This document shows positions 7,462 through 15,666 of a stretch of DNA of 58,723 nucleotides, one piece after another. Source of the DNA: an uncultured Rhodobacter sp. Lineage in GTDB: Bacteria; Pseudomonadota; Alphaproteobacteria; Rhodobacterales; Rhodobacteraceae. Where the stretch lies: positions 1 through 58,723 of the forward strand of contig CALGTJ010000792.1 of assembly GCA_937901435.1 (NCBI GenBank). The letters are read 5' to 3'. Position 1 is the first letter of the stretch; every line of letters begins with the position of its first letter. A program made the translations under genes and the position numbers. Below the pieces are notes generated by a model, which worked only from the letters and a program-made list of their open reading frames with translations, was not told where the DNA came from and ran no database searches.

Positions 7462-8087
7462 CGGGCGTGATCCTTGGCACCGTAGCGCGCCGTGAACATC
7501 TCTACCGCGCCATGGATCACCCGGTCGACCTCGGCGTCGGTGAAATGGGTTGTGACGCCCATCATCAATTTGGTGTGCAGCGAGGCTTTGCACAGCTCGA
7601 TGAACTGGTCCGCGGCAAGGTCTATATCGTCGATAACCAATTCCCCGGCGGCAATCCGTTGACTCAAATAGGCGGTCAGGGCATCGCGGGCGATGGTGGG
7701 GCCAGACGTGTAAAACGCCTGCCCGATCTCGGGAAAGCGTTCGCTTTCGGCCACGGCAATGCGATAGGTCTGCCGCCCGAAATCTGACAGGAAAAACCGC
7801 ACCATATGCGAGGCGGCCTCGAACAGGACTTCGGGTGAGGGGCCGGACATTTCCATCCGGGCAATGGCGGCGTCGGCCTGCCTTTGGCATTCCTGTTTGG
7901 CGACCTCCATGAACAGAAAGCGTTTGTCCGGGAAATAGCTATAGAGCGTGGCCTTGGAGACTTTGGCGGCGCGGGCGATGTCATCGACACTTGCGCCGTC
8001 AAACCCGTCGGCCAAAAACACCTGACGCGCGCCGTCCAGCACCTGATCGAACTTGCGTCCGCGCTTGATCGCTGGCTTTGCTGTCAT
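7458..8087 (-). CDS. TetR/AcrR family transcriptional regulator
   Basis: A 209-residue one-component repressor. The helix-turn-helix lies at about residues 14-60 (GARQVFLADGF, then VDDIARAAKVSKATLYSYFPDKR), typical of TetR proteins. The remaining helices form the ligand and dimer domain, which I cannot assign to a ligand. It is divergent from mbfA, with 139 bases between the starts. Its promoter contains an inverted repeat consistent with autorepression. The next downstream gene is on the opposite strand, so the regulator is monocistronic. Whether it also controls mbfA is not shown by the sequence, since that promoter carries its own Irr motif. Confidence 0.9.
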   Translation of the reverse strand: MTAKPAIKRGRKFDQVLDGARQVFLADGFDGASVDDIARAAKVSKATLYSYFPDKRFLFMEVAKQECQRQADAAIARMEMSGPSPEVLFEAASHMVRFFLSDFGRQTYRIAVAESERFPEIGQAFYTSGPTIARDALTAYLSQRIAAGELVIDDIDLAADQFIELCKASLHTKLMMGVTTHFTDAEVDRVIHGAVEMFTARYGAKDHAR

Positions 8088-8114
8088 TGGATCCTCTTGC
8101 GTTCCAGAGAGCGA

Positions 8115-8143
8115 ACATAAACTACTCGGTTCAGTTTCGGCAA
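8115..8143 (-). promoter_or_regulatory. Promoter and probable operator of the TetR-type gene
   Basis: Reading the minus strand, TTGCCG (8138-8143) and TTATGT (8115-8120) are separated by exactly 17 bases, a good sigma-70 promoter. The inverted repeat AAACT/AGTTT (8119-8123 and 8133-8137) lies inside the spacer and touches the -10 box. Position and symmetry fit an autoregulatory TetR operator; the regulator-site pairing is inference. Confidence 0.5.
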
Positions 8144-8196
8144 GGGATTCTACCAGACGCGACCTCGGTGCTTGATCTCGGCCATTATACCGTTAC

Positions 8197-8213
8197 ATTA
8201 GAATGGTTCTAAA
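8197..8213 (+). promoter_or_regulatory. Iron control element (ICE, Irr-binding motif) before mbfA
   Basis: ATTAGAA TGG TTCTAAA matches the Irr iron control element TTTAGAA-N3-TTCTAAA at all but the first base. A plausible -35 TTGATC (8172) and -10 TACATT (8194) place it over the -10 and start region. This is where Irr would repress mbfA when iron is scarce, as known for mbfA in rhizobia. Confidence 0.8.
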
Positions 8214-8226
8214 ATGGGATTCGAAG

Positions 8227-9204
8227 ATGATCACTGGCATTATGGGCCGTCGCAGGTTTTCCGATCTGAGCGAGCAAGAGATCCTGGCACTGGCGATTTC
8301 GTCTGAAGAAGACGACGCCCAGATCTATCGTATGTATGCAGAGCGGTTGCGCGGCGAATATCCCGGATCTGCGGCGATCTTTGACGGAATGGCCAAAGAA
8401 GAAGATGACCATCGCCGCCGTCTGATTGATCTGCACCAGAAACGGTTTGGAAATGTCATCCCCCTGCTGCGCCGTGAACATGTGTCCGGCTTTTATGCGC
8501 GCCGCCCGGTGTGGTTGATCGAAAACCTCGGGATCGACCGGATGCGGGATGAGGCCGAAGCGATGGAGCGGGACGCAGAGACGTTCTATCGCAAGGCCGC
8601 CGCGCGCACACAGGATGCCGATACCCGCAAGTTGCTGGGCGATCTGGCCGCCGCAGAGGCCGGGCATGGCGACAAGGCCGACAGTCTGGCCGAACAGCAT
8701 CTGGACGAAGACACCATCGGCGCCGAAGAGCGCACCGCCAAACGGCAATTCCTGCTGACATGGGTGCAGCCGGGTCTGGCCGGGCTGATGGACGGCTCTG
8801 TTAGCACGCTGGCCCCGATCTTTGCCACGGCTTTTGCCACGCAGGACACGCATACGACCTTTCTGGTGGGTCTGGCGGCCAGTATCGGGGCCGGGATTTC
8901 CATGGGCTTTACCGAGGCCGCGTCGGATGATGGCGAACTCTCTGGTCGTGGCTCTCCGTGGAAGCGGGGCATTGCCGCTGGCGTGATGACGACGCTTGGT
9001 GGGTTGGGCCATGCGCTGCCCTATCTTATCCCCGAGTTCTGGACCGCGACGATCATCGCCTTTGTGGTCGTGTTCATTGAACTCTGGGCGATCGTCTGGA
9101 TTCAGAATAAGTTCATGGACACGCCATTTCTGCGCGCCACGTTCCAGGTGGTCCTCGGCGGTGCGCTGGTCTTTGCAGCGGGGGCGATTATTGGCGGAGG
9201 CTAG
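8227..9204 (+). CDS. mbfA: Membrane-bound ferritin-like iron exporter MbfA
   Basis: A 325-residue fusion of an N-terminal ferritin-like (Er/rubrerythrin) domain, about residues 10-165, with a C-terminal VIT1-like membrane domain of several hydrophobic helices, about 190-325. In the first part Glu-rich helices (LALAISSEEDD, AKEEDDHRRRL, AAAEAGHGDKA) carry the expected di-iron ligands. The second includes GLMDGSVSTLAPIFA, typical of VIT1/CCC1 proteins. MbfA exports iron and protects against iron and peroxide stress. The ATG at 8203 falls within the ICE motif, so I use 8227; an ATG at 8242 is also possible. The upstream Irr site fits iron-induced expression. Divergent from the TetR-type gene. 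Confidence 0.9.
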   Translation: MITGIMGRRRFSDLSEQEILALAISSEEDDAQIYRMYAERLRGEYPGSAAIFDGMAKEEDDHRRRLIDLHQKRFGNVIPLLRREHVSGFYARRPVWLIENLGIDRMRDEAEAMERDAETFYRKAAARTQDADTRKLLGDLAAAEAGHGDKADSLAEQHLDEDTIGAEERTAKRQFLLTWVQPGLAGLMDGSVSTLAPIFATAFATQDTHTTFLVGLAASIGAGISMGFTEAASDDGELSGRGSPWKRGIAAGVMTTLGGLGHALPYLIPEFWTATIIAFVVVFIELWAIVWIQNKFMDTPFLRATFQVVLGGALVFAAGAIIGGG

Positions 9205-9358
9205 AGCCTGGAACAGCACTGACCGCCGCTCTTCTGTGTTCTGTTCGACGATTTGGCTTGGCGGCTTTGCTGTCCATCACGACGCCTCGGGGCCACATCA
9301 GGCGTGAACAATCACAACGCCCATTTCCGACCGTCAAAGCCTGTGCTAGGGGCGAATA

Positions 9359-10300
9359 ATGGTTGAGATTTTTCTAAAGACCCTGCCGTTCTTTATGCTC
9401 ATCGGGATCGGCTATGCCGCTGCCGCGATGAAGTTTTTCTCTGAATCTGCCACGGCCGCCCTGACCCGCTTTGTCTTTTTCTTTGCCCTGTCGGCCATGC
9501 TGTTTCGCTTTTCCGCCAATCTCAGCTTTGGTGAGGTCTTCGAGCTGCGCTTTATCATGGTCTATCTCTGGGCCACGACCTTTGTGTATCTGATCGCAAA
9601 CGCCGCTGCCTTGTGGCGTGGTCTTCCCATCGCCGAGGGCGCAGTCGAGGCGCAATGCGCAGTGATTGGCAACATTGGCTTTCTTGGGATTCCCATGCTG
9701 GCGCTGATCATGGGAGAGGCCGCGGTTGGCTATATCATGATGATGCTGGCGGTGGATCTGCTGGTGTTTGGATCGCTTATCGTCATTCTGATCACAGGCA
9801 GCCGGGGTGATGGCACTGCCATCTCCGCGCTTAAAACGGTGGGCAAGGGGCTTGTCACCAACCCGATGCTGATCGCGATCACACTGGGGTTCACGTGGTC
9901 GGCGCTACAAATCCCGATCCCGGTGCCGCTAAACGAATTCGTCTCGCTTCTTGGCGCGGCTGCCACGCCCGGTGCGCTGTTTGCCATTGGGGCCTCGCTG
10001 GCCAGCAAATCGGCAGAGCGTGTTTCGGTCGCCGGATGGCTCAGCTTTGTGAAACTGATCCTGCACCCCGTGGCCATCGCCCTTGCCGCGCTGGTGATCT
10101 GGCCGCTTGAACCCTATGCTGCGGCCGTCATGATCGCCTCTGCGTCGCTGCCCACGGCGGGCAACATCTATATGGTGGCCCAGCACTATGGTGTCGCGCC
10201 ACAGCGAGTGTCTGCCACGATCCTGATCTCGACCGCATTTTCGATTGTCACGGTCTCGCTGGTTTTGGCGTGGCTTGCCGAACGGACCGCCTTCCAGTAG
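9359..10300 (+). CDS. AEC family (auxin efflux carrier-like) permease
   Basis: A 313-residue integral membrane protein with about ten hydrophobic segments spread along its full length, beginning FFMLIGIGYAAAAM. It contains the family-typical segments GNIGFLGIPML near residue 103 and LPTAGNIYMVAQHYG near 265. AEC transporters move organic acids, amino acids or similar solutes; the substrate cannot be told from sequence. It is the first gene of a plus-strand run that includes S-formylglutathione hydrolase, 31 bases further on, but co-transcription is only inferred. A short hairpin region lies in the 150 bases upstream. Confidence 0.88.
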   Translation: MVEIFLKTLPFFMLIGIGYAAAAMKFFSESATAALTRFVFFFALSAMLFRFSANLSFGEVFELRFIMVYLWATTFVYLIANAAALWRGLPIAEGAVEAQCAVIGNIGFLGIPMLALIMGEAAVGYIMMMLAVDLLVFGSLIVILITGSRGDGTAISALKTVGKGLVTNPMLIAITLGFTWSALQIPIPVPLNEFVSLLGAAATPGALFAIGASLASKSAERVSVAGWLSFVKLILHPVAIALAALVIWPLEPYAAAVMIASASLPTAGNIYMVAQHYGVAPQRVSATILISTAFSIVTVSLVLAWLAERTAFQ

Positions 10301-10331
10301 CGAGGTGGTCAAGAATATGGGAGTACACGCG

Positions 10332-11162
10332 ATGGAAAAAATTTCGGAAAATGCCTGCTTTGGCGGCGTTCAGGGTGTGTACAAACACGATGCGTCCTCG
10401 ACCAATTGCGACATGACCTTTGGGCTGTTCCTGCCAGCAGAGGCGAAATCGGACGAAGTTCCGCTGCTGTGGTATCTCTCTGGCCTGACCTGCACCCATG
10501 AAAACGCCATGACCAAAGCGGGTGCGCAGGCGTGGGCCGCAGAGGCGGGCATCGCGGTGATCTTTCCCGACACCTCGCCGCGCGGCGAGGGTGTGGCCGA
10601 TGATGACGCCTATGATCTGGGGCAGGGCGCGGGGTTCTATGTGAACGCGACCCAAGACCCGTGGAAACCGCATTTTCAGATGTGGGACTACATCACCAAG
10701 GATCTGACAGAGGCCGTGCTCTCAGAATTTGCGCTGGACGCGGATCGTCAGGCGATCACCGGTCACTCGATGGGCGGGCACGGGGCGCTGACCATGGCAA
10801 TGGGCCTGCCCGGTCGTTTCCGCAGCGTTTCTGCGTTCTCGCCGATCTGCAATCCGACGGGCAGTGACTGGGGTCGCAAGCAACTTGGTGCCTATCTTGG
10901 GGACGATGAAACCAGATGGGCCGCCCATGACGCGAGCGTTCTGATGGCTGACAAGGGTTTCGACGGGCCGATGCTGATCGACACCGGCACGAACGACCAG
11001 TTCCTTGACTTGTTGAAACCCGAGACCTTTGCCCATGCCATGGCCGCCAAGCGCCAGCAGGGCGAATTCCGCATGCAGCCCGGTTATGATCACAGCTACT
11101 TCTTTGTGTCGTCCTTTATGGAGGATCACATCGGCTTTCACGCAGAGGCCCTGTACCGCTAG
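10332..11162 (+). CDS. fghA: S-formylglutathione hydrolase
   Basis: Hydrolyses S-formylglutathione to formate and glutathione, the last step of glutathione-dependent formaldehyde detoxification. The 276-residue protein has the esterase D triad: Ser146 in GHSMGG, Asp222 in DTGTNDQ and His254 in YDHSYFF. The segment LSGLTCTHEN (49-58) is highly typical of the family, and the length matches. The start at 10332 follows GGGAG eight bases upstream; an in-frame ATG at 10317 is the alternative. Glutathione-dependent formaldehyde dehydrogenase, the usual partner, is not in this window. The stop codon is directly followed by the next start. Confidence 0.95.
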   Translation: MEKISENACFGGVQGVYKHDASSTNCDMTFGLFLPAEAKSDEVPLLWYLSGLTCTHENAMTKAGAQAWAAEAGIAVIFPDTSPRGEGVADDDAYDLGQGAGFYVNATQDPWKPHFQMWDYITKDLTEAVLSEFALDADRQAITGHSMGGHGALTMAMGLPGRFRSVSAFSPICNPTGSDWGRKQLGAYLGDDETRWAAHDASVLMADKGFDGPMLIDTGTNDQFLDLLKPETFAHAMAAKRQQGEFRMQPGYDHSYFFVSSFMEDHIGFHAEALYR

Positions 11163-11618
11163 ATGATCTATGTGGATGCAGATGCCTGCCCCGTAAAGGA
11201 CGAGGTCGAAAAGGTCGCCACGCGGACCCGGACCAAGGTGGCGATGGTCTGTAACGGCGGTCTGCGCCCCTCTGCCAATCCGCTGGTCGAGATGGTCTTT
11301 GTCCCCGATGGCCCCGATGTGGCCGATATGTGGATCGCAGATCGTGCCGGGCCCGGCGATGTGGTGGTGACGGGTGACGTCCCCTTGGCTGCGAAATGCG
11401 TCGAGGCGGGCGCGCAGGTGATCAAACACAATGGCGAGCCGCTGACCTCTGCCAATATCGGCAATGTTCTGGCTATGCGCGATCTGATGACGGATCTGCG
11501 CGCGGCGGATCCGTTTCGCCAAGGCGGTGGGAAAGGCTTTGACAAGGCCGACCGCTCGCGCTTTCTGGCGGCATTGGACAAGGCGTTGATTGTGGCCGCG
11601 CGGCAAAGCAAAACATAG
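11163..11618 (+). CDS. YaiI/YqxD family protein (UPF0178, DUF188)
   Basis: A 151-residue cytoplasmic protein recognised as UPF0178/DUF188, with a PIN-like fold. The N-terminus [11 protein letters not shown] and the internal DIAD-equivalent ([25 protein letters not shown]) carry the conserved acidic residues. Conserved later segments are [12 protein letters not shown] and [10 protein letters not shown]. The biological role of the family is not established. Its ATG directly follows the stop of fghA, indicating one transcript. The next gene begins 15 bases downstream. Confidence 0.92.
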   Translation: MIYVDADACPVKDEVEKVATRTRTKVAMVCNGGLRPSANPLVEMVFVPDGPDVADMWIADRAGPGDVVVTGDVPLAAKCVEAGAQVIKHNGEPLTSANIGNVLAMRDLMTDLRAADPFRQGGGKGFDKADRSRFLAALDKALIVAARQSKT

Positions 11619-11633
11619 AGGCAGGAGGCCGGA

Positions 11634-12257
11634 ATGGCGATTGAGGCAGTGATTTTCGACATCGGCAATGTTCTGGTCGAATGGCACCCTTTGCGCGAAT
11701 TTGACCGCCTGCTGGGCGAGGCCCGGCGTAAAGACCTGTTCGCCAATGTGGATCTGATGGGTATGAACGACCGCGTTGACCTTGGTGCGGATATGCCAAC
11801 GCTGGTGCGTGAATTGGCTGAGGCGAACCCAGACTATCACGACGAGGTTCTGCTGTGGGAAAAGCATTGGATCGACATGCTCAGCCCCGATATTCCCCAT
11901 TCCGCACGGATGCTGCGGGCCCTGCGTGCCAAGGGTGTGCCGACCTATGCGCTGTCAAATTTCGGAGTCAGCACGCTGGCACTGGCAGACCAACACTTTC
12001 CGATCCTCACCGAATTTGACCACCGTTTTGTCTCTGGCCATCTGGCGCTGATGAAACCCGATCCGGCGATTTACGCCCATGTGGAACAGACTTTGCCGCA
12101 GTTTGCGCCGCATGGTCTGTTCTTCATCGATGACCGCGCCGATAACATCGCCGCAGCCCATGCGCGTGGCTGGCAGGGGCATCTGTTCGAACACCCCGAA
12201 GGTCTGGCAGAGCGTCTGGTGCAAGAGGGTTTGCTTAGCGCAGCCGAGGCCGCTTGA
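11634..12257 (+). CDS. HAD family hydrolase (subfamily IA)
   Basis: A 207-residue haloacid dehalogenase-type phosphatase or dehalogenase. Motif I is FDIGNVLVEW (residues 8-17), where Asp9 would be the nucleophile and the usual second Asp is Asn. This DIGNV variant is common in YihX/epoxide-hydrolase-like HADs. Motif II is ALSNFG near residue 104, motif III the lysine in LMKPDP near 140, and motif IV DDRADN near 164. The substrate is unknown. The start follows GGAGG. It overlaps the next gene by four bases (TTGA), so the two are probably co-translated. Confidence 0.88.
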   Translation: MAIEAVIFDIGNVLVEWHPLREFDRLLGEARRKDLFANVDLMGMNDRVDLGADMPTLVRELAEANPDYHDEVLLWEKHWIDMLSPDIPHSARMLRALRAKGVPTYALSNFGVSTLALADQHFPILTEFDHRFVSGHLALMKPDPAIYAHVEQTLPQFAPHGLFFIDDRADNIAAAHARGWQGHLFEHPEGLAERLVQEGLLSAAEAA

Positions 12258-13168
12258 TCTGGACGCTTGCCATACTGGCGATCCTTGCCGCTGCGCCCTT
12301 TGTGGCCGAACGGCTCAAGCCCGCCATGACCAACGAAGAGCGCGCAAATGCCCCCGGCGAATATGCGCGTCTGCCCGGCGGGTTCACTCATTACGAATGG
12401 TCTGGTCCCAAAAACGGCCCCGTTCTGGTTTGCATCCACGGTCTTACGACGCCAAGCTATGTCTGGTCAGAACTGGTTCCCACGCTGGCAAAACTGGGCT
12501 TTCGTGTGCTGACCTACGACCTTTACGGGCGGGGGTATTCCGACAGACCCGAGGGCGCACAGGATCGTCGCTTTTTCATCAATCAACTGCGCGATCTTCT
12601 GGACGATCAAAAGGTGACCATGCCGATCACGCTGTTTGGCTATTCGATGGGTGGCAGCATCGCGACCGTCTTTGCCAATGCGCTGCCGGATCGTGTGGCG
12701 GGCGTTGTACTGCTGGCCCCGGCCGGAATGATGCACCGCCCCGGCACCGTGGCAAGCGTGGCGCAAAAAACCCGCGCCTTTGGGGATTGGCTATTCCTTG
12801 CGCTGGGCGGGTTCAATCTGATGCAGGGGTTTCGCGGCCAGAAAGACGTGCCAGAGATCGTCACACGCTTTGGTCGCTATCAACGCAACGAGATTGCGCG
12901 GCGTGGCTATCTGCCTGCGGTTCTATCCAGTCAGCGCAACCTCTTGGCAGAGCAACTGGAACAGGATCACCGCGATCTTGCGGCCATGCAGATGCCGGTT
13001 TTTGCGATCTGGGGCAGCGTTGACACGGTCATCCCCTTGGTGTCCCGCGATGTTCTGGCCGAATGGAACCCGCACGCGCTTCAGGCAGAGGTCAAGGGCG
13101 CGGGGCACGCTTTGGCCTTTACCCATCCTGATGCGGTTATGGCTGCGTTTCAGACGATCCTGCGTTAG
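12254..13168 (+). CDS. Alpha/beta hydrolase, membrane-anchored
   Basis: A 304-residue alpha/beta hydrolase. The nucleophile elbow is GYSMGG near residues 131-136, the acid is in WGSVDTVIP near 253, and the histidine is in GAGHALAF near 283. The oxyanion region is HGLTTPS. The first 17 residues (IWTLAILAILAAAPFVA) form one hydrophobic segment, either a membrane anchor or signal peptide, so the enzyme probably faces the periplasm or is tethered. The start is a TTG overlapping the HAD stop; the next in-frame ATG would remove the hydrophobic segment. It ends with a four-base overlap with the convergent MFS gene. Substrate unknown. Confidence 0.87.
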   Translation: MIWTLAILAILAAAPFVAERLKPAMTNEERANAPGEYARLPGGFTHYEWSGPKNGPVLVCIHGLTTPSYVWSELVPTLAKLGFRVLTYDLYGRGYSDRPEGAQDRRFFINQLRDLLDDQKVTMPITLFGYSMGGSIATVFANALPDRVAGVVLLAPAGMMHRPGTVASVAQKTRAFGDWLFLALGGFNLMQGFRGQKDVPEIVTRFGRYQRNEIARRGYLPAVLSSQRNLLAEQLEQDHRDLAAMQMPVFAIWGSVDTVIPLVSRDVLAEWNPHALQAEVKGAGHALAFTHPDAVMAAFQTILR

Positions 13169-14403
13169 GCGGTGCGCGCGTTTAGCGGCTGTTCCCTGAT
13201 TGGCAAATGCACAATGGCGCTGAACGCGCCCACCGCAATGCCGACCCACCAGACAGCGGTGTAGTCGCCATGCAGATCATACATCCGCCCTCCCAGCCAG
13301 ACGCCGACAAACGACCCAAGCTGGTGACTGAAAAAGATGATCCCATACAACGTGCCCATGTATCGCAACCCATAGATATGGGCGACCAGACCGCTGGTCA
13401 GCGGCACCGTGGCCAGCCAAAGTGACCCCATCGCCACCGAGAACAGCACGACCGTGGTAGGCGTGATCGGGAACAGGATAAACAGCGCCGCAAAGATTGT
13501 GCGTCCCGTGTAGATCCCGGCCAGCAGGTATTTCTTGGAATAATACTTTCCCAGCCATCCCGCCGTCAGAGTGCCCGCGATATTCGCCAGTCCAATGATT
13601 GAAATCGCCACGGCCCCCAGCGCAGAGGTATCCCCAATCCCAAGCGAGGCCAAGGTACCAGAGGGGTCAATCGCCCCGCACATCTCGGTGATCAGCGCGG
13701 GAAAATGCGCGGTTACAAAACTAAGCTGATAACCGCAGGAAAAGAAGCCAAGGAAGATCAGCGAGTAGGATGGATCGCGCAGGGCTTTCTTCAGGATCGC
13801 GCCCATCGACTCTTCCAGTTGGGCCTTGCTGACGGGCGGGGTGCGCATCATTGGCAGCAGCAAAAAGACGCTTAGGATCATCACGCCAAAGACGATAAAC
13901 ACCGACTGCCACGGCATAAAGCCCAGCATCCACTGCGCCAAAGGTGGGCCGACCACCTGCCCACCAGAGCCTGCCGCCGTGATGATCGCCAGCGACATAG
14001 ATCGGTTTTCGTCGCTTGCGGCCCGTCCAACCACCGCCAGCAAAACGCCAAAACCGGTGCCCGCAATGCCAAATCCCACGAGGATTTCCAGAAACCAATG
14101 TTGCCCCGGCGTGACCGCCAGCGACGACAACACCAGACCCGCCGCATAGACCAGTGCGCCCAGCACCAGCGCGCGTCGGTCCCCGAATTTTTCCGCGAAT
14201 GCGCCAAACAGCGGCTGGCCGATCCCCCACGCGAGGTTCTGAATCGCAATTGCCATGGAAAAATCGGCCCGCAACCAGCCAAATTCTGTCGCAATCGGGA
14301 TCTGGAACACCCCGAAACTGGCACGGATTGAAAAGCTGATCAAAATGATGAAACACCCACCGATTAAAACTGGGGTCATCAGCGACGGACGTGTTTGGGG
14401 CAT
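13165..14403 (-). CDS. MFS transporter
   Basis: A 412-residue polytopic membrane protein with about twelve hydrophobic segments. The MFS-type loop between segments 2 and 3 reads GAFAEKFGDRRALVLG, near residue 65, and a long central loop follows segment 6 (residues 190-210). Overall it resembles the oxalate/formate antiporter-like and monocarboxylate-like MFS branch, but I cannot name a substrate. It is convergent with the alpha/beta hydrolase and divergent from zapE. The 118-base intergenic stretch holds two inverted repeats (see 14446-14489). Confidence 0.9.
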   Translation of the reverse strand: MPQTRPSLMTPVLIGGCFIILISFSIRASFGVFQIPIATEFGWLRADFSMAIAIQNLAWGIGQPLFGAFAEKFGDRRALVLGALVYAAGLVLSSLAVTPGQHWFLEILVGFGIAGTGFGVLLAVVGRAASDENRSMSLAIITAAGSGGQVVGPPLAQWMLGFMPWQSVFIVFGVMILSVFLLLPMMRTPPVSKAQLEESMGAILKKALRDPSYSLIFLGFFSCGYQLSFVTAHFPALITEMCGAIDPSGTLASLGIGDTSALGAVAISIIGLANIAGTLTAGWLGKYYSKKYLLAGIYTGRTIFAALFILFPITPTTVVLFSVAMGSLWLATVPLTSGLVAHIYGLRYMGTLYGIIFFSHQLGSFVGVWLGGRMYDLHGDYTAVWWVGIAVGAFSAIVHLPIREQPLNARTA

Positions 14404-14445
14404 GTTTTCTACCGATTAGAGGTTTGGGGACAGTCTTCTAAACGA

Positions 14446-14489
14446 CGCCGGGCGTCAAATGCCTAAAGTTGCGATAACGCATCAACTTT
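14446..14489. promoter_or_regulatory. Inverted repeats between the MFS and zapE genes
   Basis: Two symmetric elements are adjacent: GACGCC-G-GGCGTC at 14446-14458, and AAAGTTG (14465-14471) with CAACTTT (14483-14489) around an 11-base spacer. Either could be an operator for the divergent genes. No regulator gene is next to them, so the assignment is weak. Confidence 0.3.
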
Positions 14490-14521
14490 CCTTATGCCAC
14501 GGGCGGGATTAAAAGGTCTCT

Positions 14522-15601
14522 ATGTCAGAGCAGATGCAGCATATCTACGACCAGATGGTCGCCCGTGGTGAAATCACCGCCGATCCCGCACAACACGCGG
14601 TTCTGCCCGTGTTTGAGGATATCCGCACGTATTTCGCCGCCGCGCCAGAGAAAAAAGGGCTGCTGGGCGGGTTGTTTTCCAAAGCGCCCGAGCCGCCGAA
14701 GGGGGCCTATATCTGGGGTGGTGTGGGGCGTGGCAAATCCTTTTTGATGGATCTGTTCTTTGAACATGTTCCGACACAGGCCAAGCGGCGCGTGCATTTT
14801 CACGCCTTCATGCAGGAAATCCACGCCGGGATGCACGCCGCGCGTCAACGCGGTGTGGACGATGCGTTGAAACCTGTGGCGGATGCGGTGGCAGGCGAGG
14901 TGCGTCTGCTATGCTTTGACGAGATGCAGATTACCGACATCACCGATGCGATGATCGTCGGGCGTCTGTTTGAGGCGCTCTTTGCCGCCGGGGTCGTGGT
15001 TGTGACCACTTCGAACCGCATCCCCGATGACCTATACAAAGACGGGCTGAACCGCGCGCTGTTCCTGCCGTTTATCGAGCAGATCAAGACCCGGATGGTG
15101 GTGCACCATCTGGAATCCCCCACCGACTACCGCCAGCATCGTCTGGCCGAGGCGCAGACGTATTTTTCGCCCGCCAATGCCGCGGCTCGCGCCGCGATTG
15201 ACAGCATTTGGACTGATCTCAGCGGTGGTGTGTCTGCGCCGCTGGTGTTGACCGTCAAGGGCCGCACGGTCGAGCTGTCGAAATTCCAGAACGGCGTCGC
15301 GCGGGTCGCCTTTTGGACTCTGTGCGGGCAACCTTTGGGGGCGGCGGATTATCTGGCCATCACAGACGCGGTGCGCGTTTTGATCCTTGAAGATATCCCG
15401 CGTCTGGGTCGCAGCAACTTTAACGAAGCCAAACGCTTTGTGACCCTGATCGACACCCTCTACGAGGCAAAGACCCGCCTGATCGCAAGCGCCGCTGACA
15501 TCCCAGAGCAACTGTATATGGAAGGCGAGGGCGTATTCGAATTTGAACGCACCGCCAGCCGTCTGCGTGAAATGCAAAGCGCGGGCTGGGGCGACGCATA
15601 A
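14522..15601 (+). CDS. zapE: Cell division protein ZapE (AFG1-like ATPase)
   Basis: A 359-residue P-loop ATPase of the AFG1/ZapE family, which associates with the Z-ring in Gram-negative bacteria under stress. Walker A is GGVGRGKS at residues 66-73, Walker B is LLCFDEMQITD near 128, and TTSNRIPDDLYKDGLNR, near 160, is a strongly conserved family segment. Length fits bacterial members. It stands alone between a divergent MFS gene and convergent folC. In many Rhodobacterales zapE lies near malate dehydrogenase, which is not seen here. Confidence 0.95.
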   Translation: MSEQMQHIYDQMVARGEITADPAQHAVLPVFEDIRTYFAAAPEKKGLLGGLFSKAPEPPKGAYIWGGVGRGKSFLMDLFFEHVPTQAKRRVHFHAFMQEIHAGMHAARQRGVDDALKPVADAVAGEVRLLCFDEMQITDITDAMIVGRLFEALFAAGVVVVTTSNRIPDDLYKDGLNRALFLPFIEQIKTRMVVHHLESPTDYRQHRLAEAQTYFSPANAAARAAIDSIWTDLSGGVSAPLVLTVKGRTVELSKFQNGVARVAFWTLCGQPLGAADYLAITDAVRVLILEDIPRLGRSNFNEAKRFVTLIDTLYEAKTRLIASAADIPEQLYMEGEGVFEFERTASRLREMQSAGWGDA

Positions 15602-15666
15602 CGCCGGGATTTCAACGGCCCGATATACCCCCGCTGGCGGTATCAGAGCGTTCCCCAATCCCTGTC

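Noticed and set aside
6640..7890. Long open frame (about 416 codons) on the minus strand opposite the NYN gene
   Set aside because: It lies antisense to the NYN-LOTUS gene and runs into the TetR gene out of frame. Its product is His/Arg/Gln-rich with no family features, the usual shadow of a high-GC gene.
8203..8226. ATG at 8203 as mbfA start
   Set aside because: It lies inside the Irr control element that overlaps the promoter, so it is very unlikely to be in the message.
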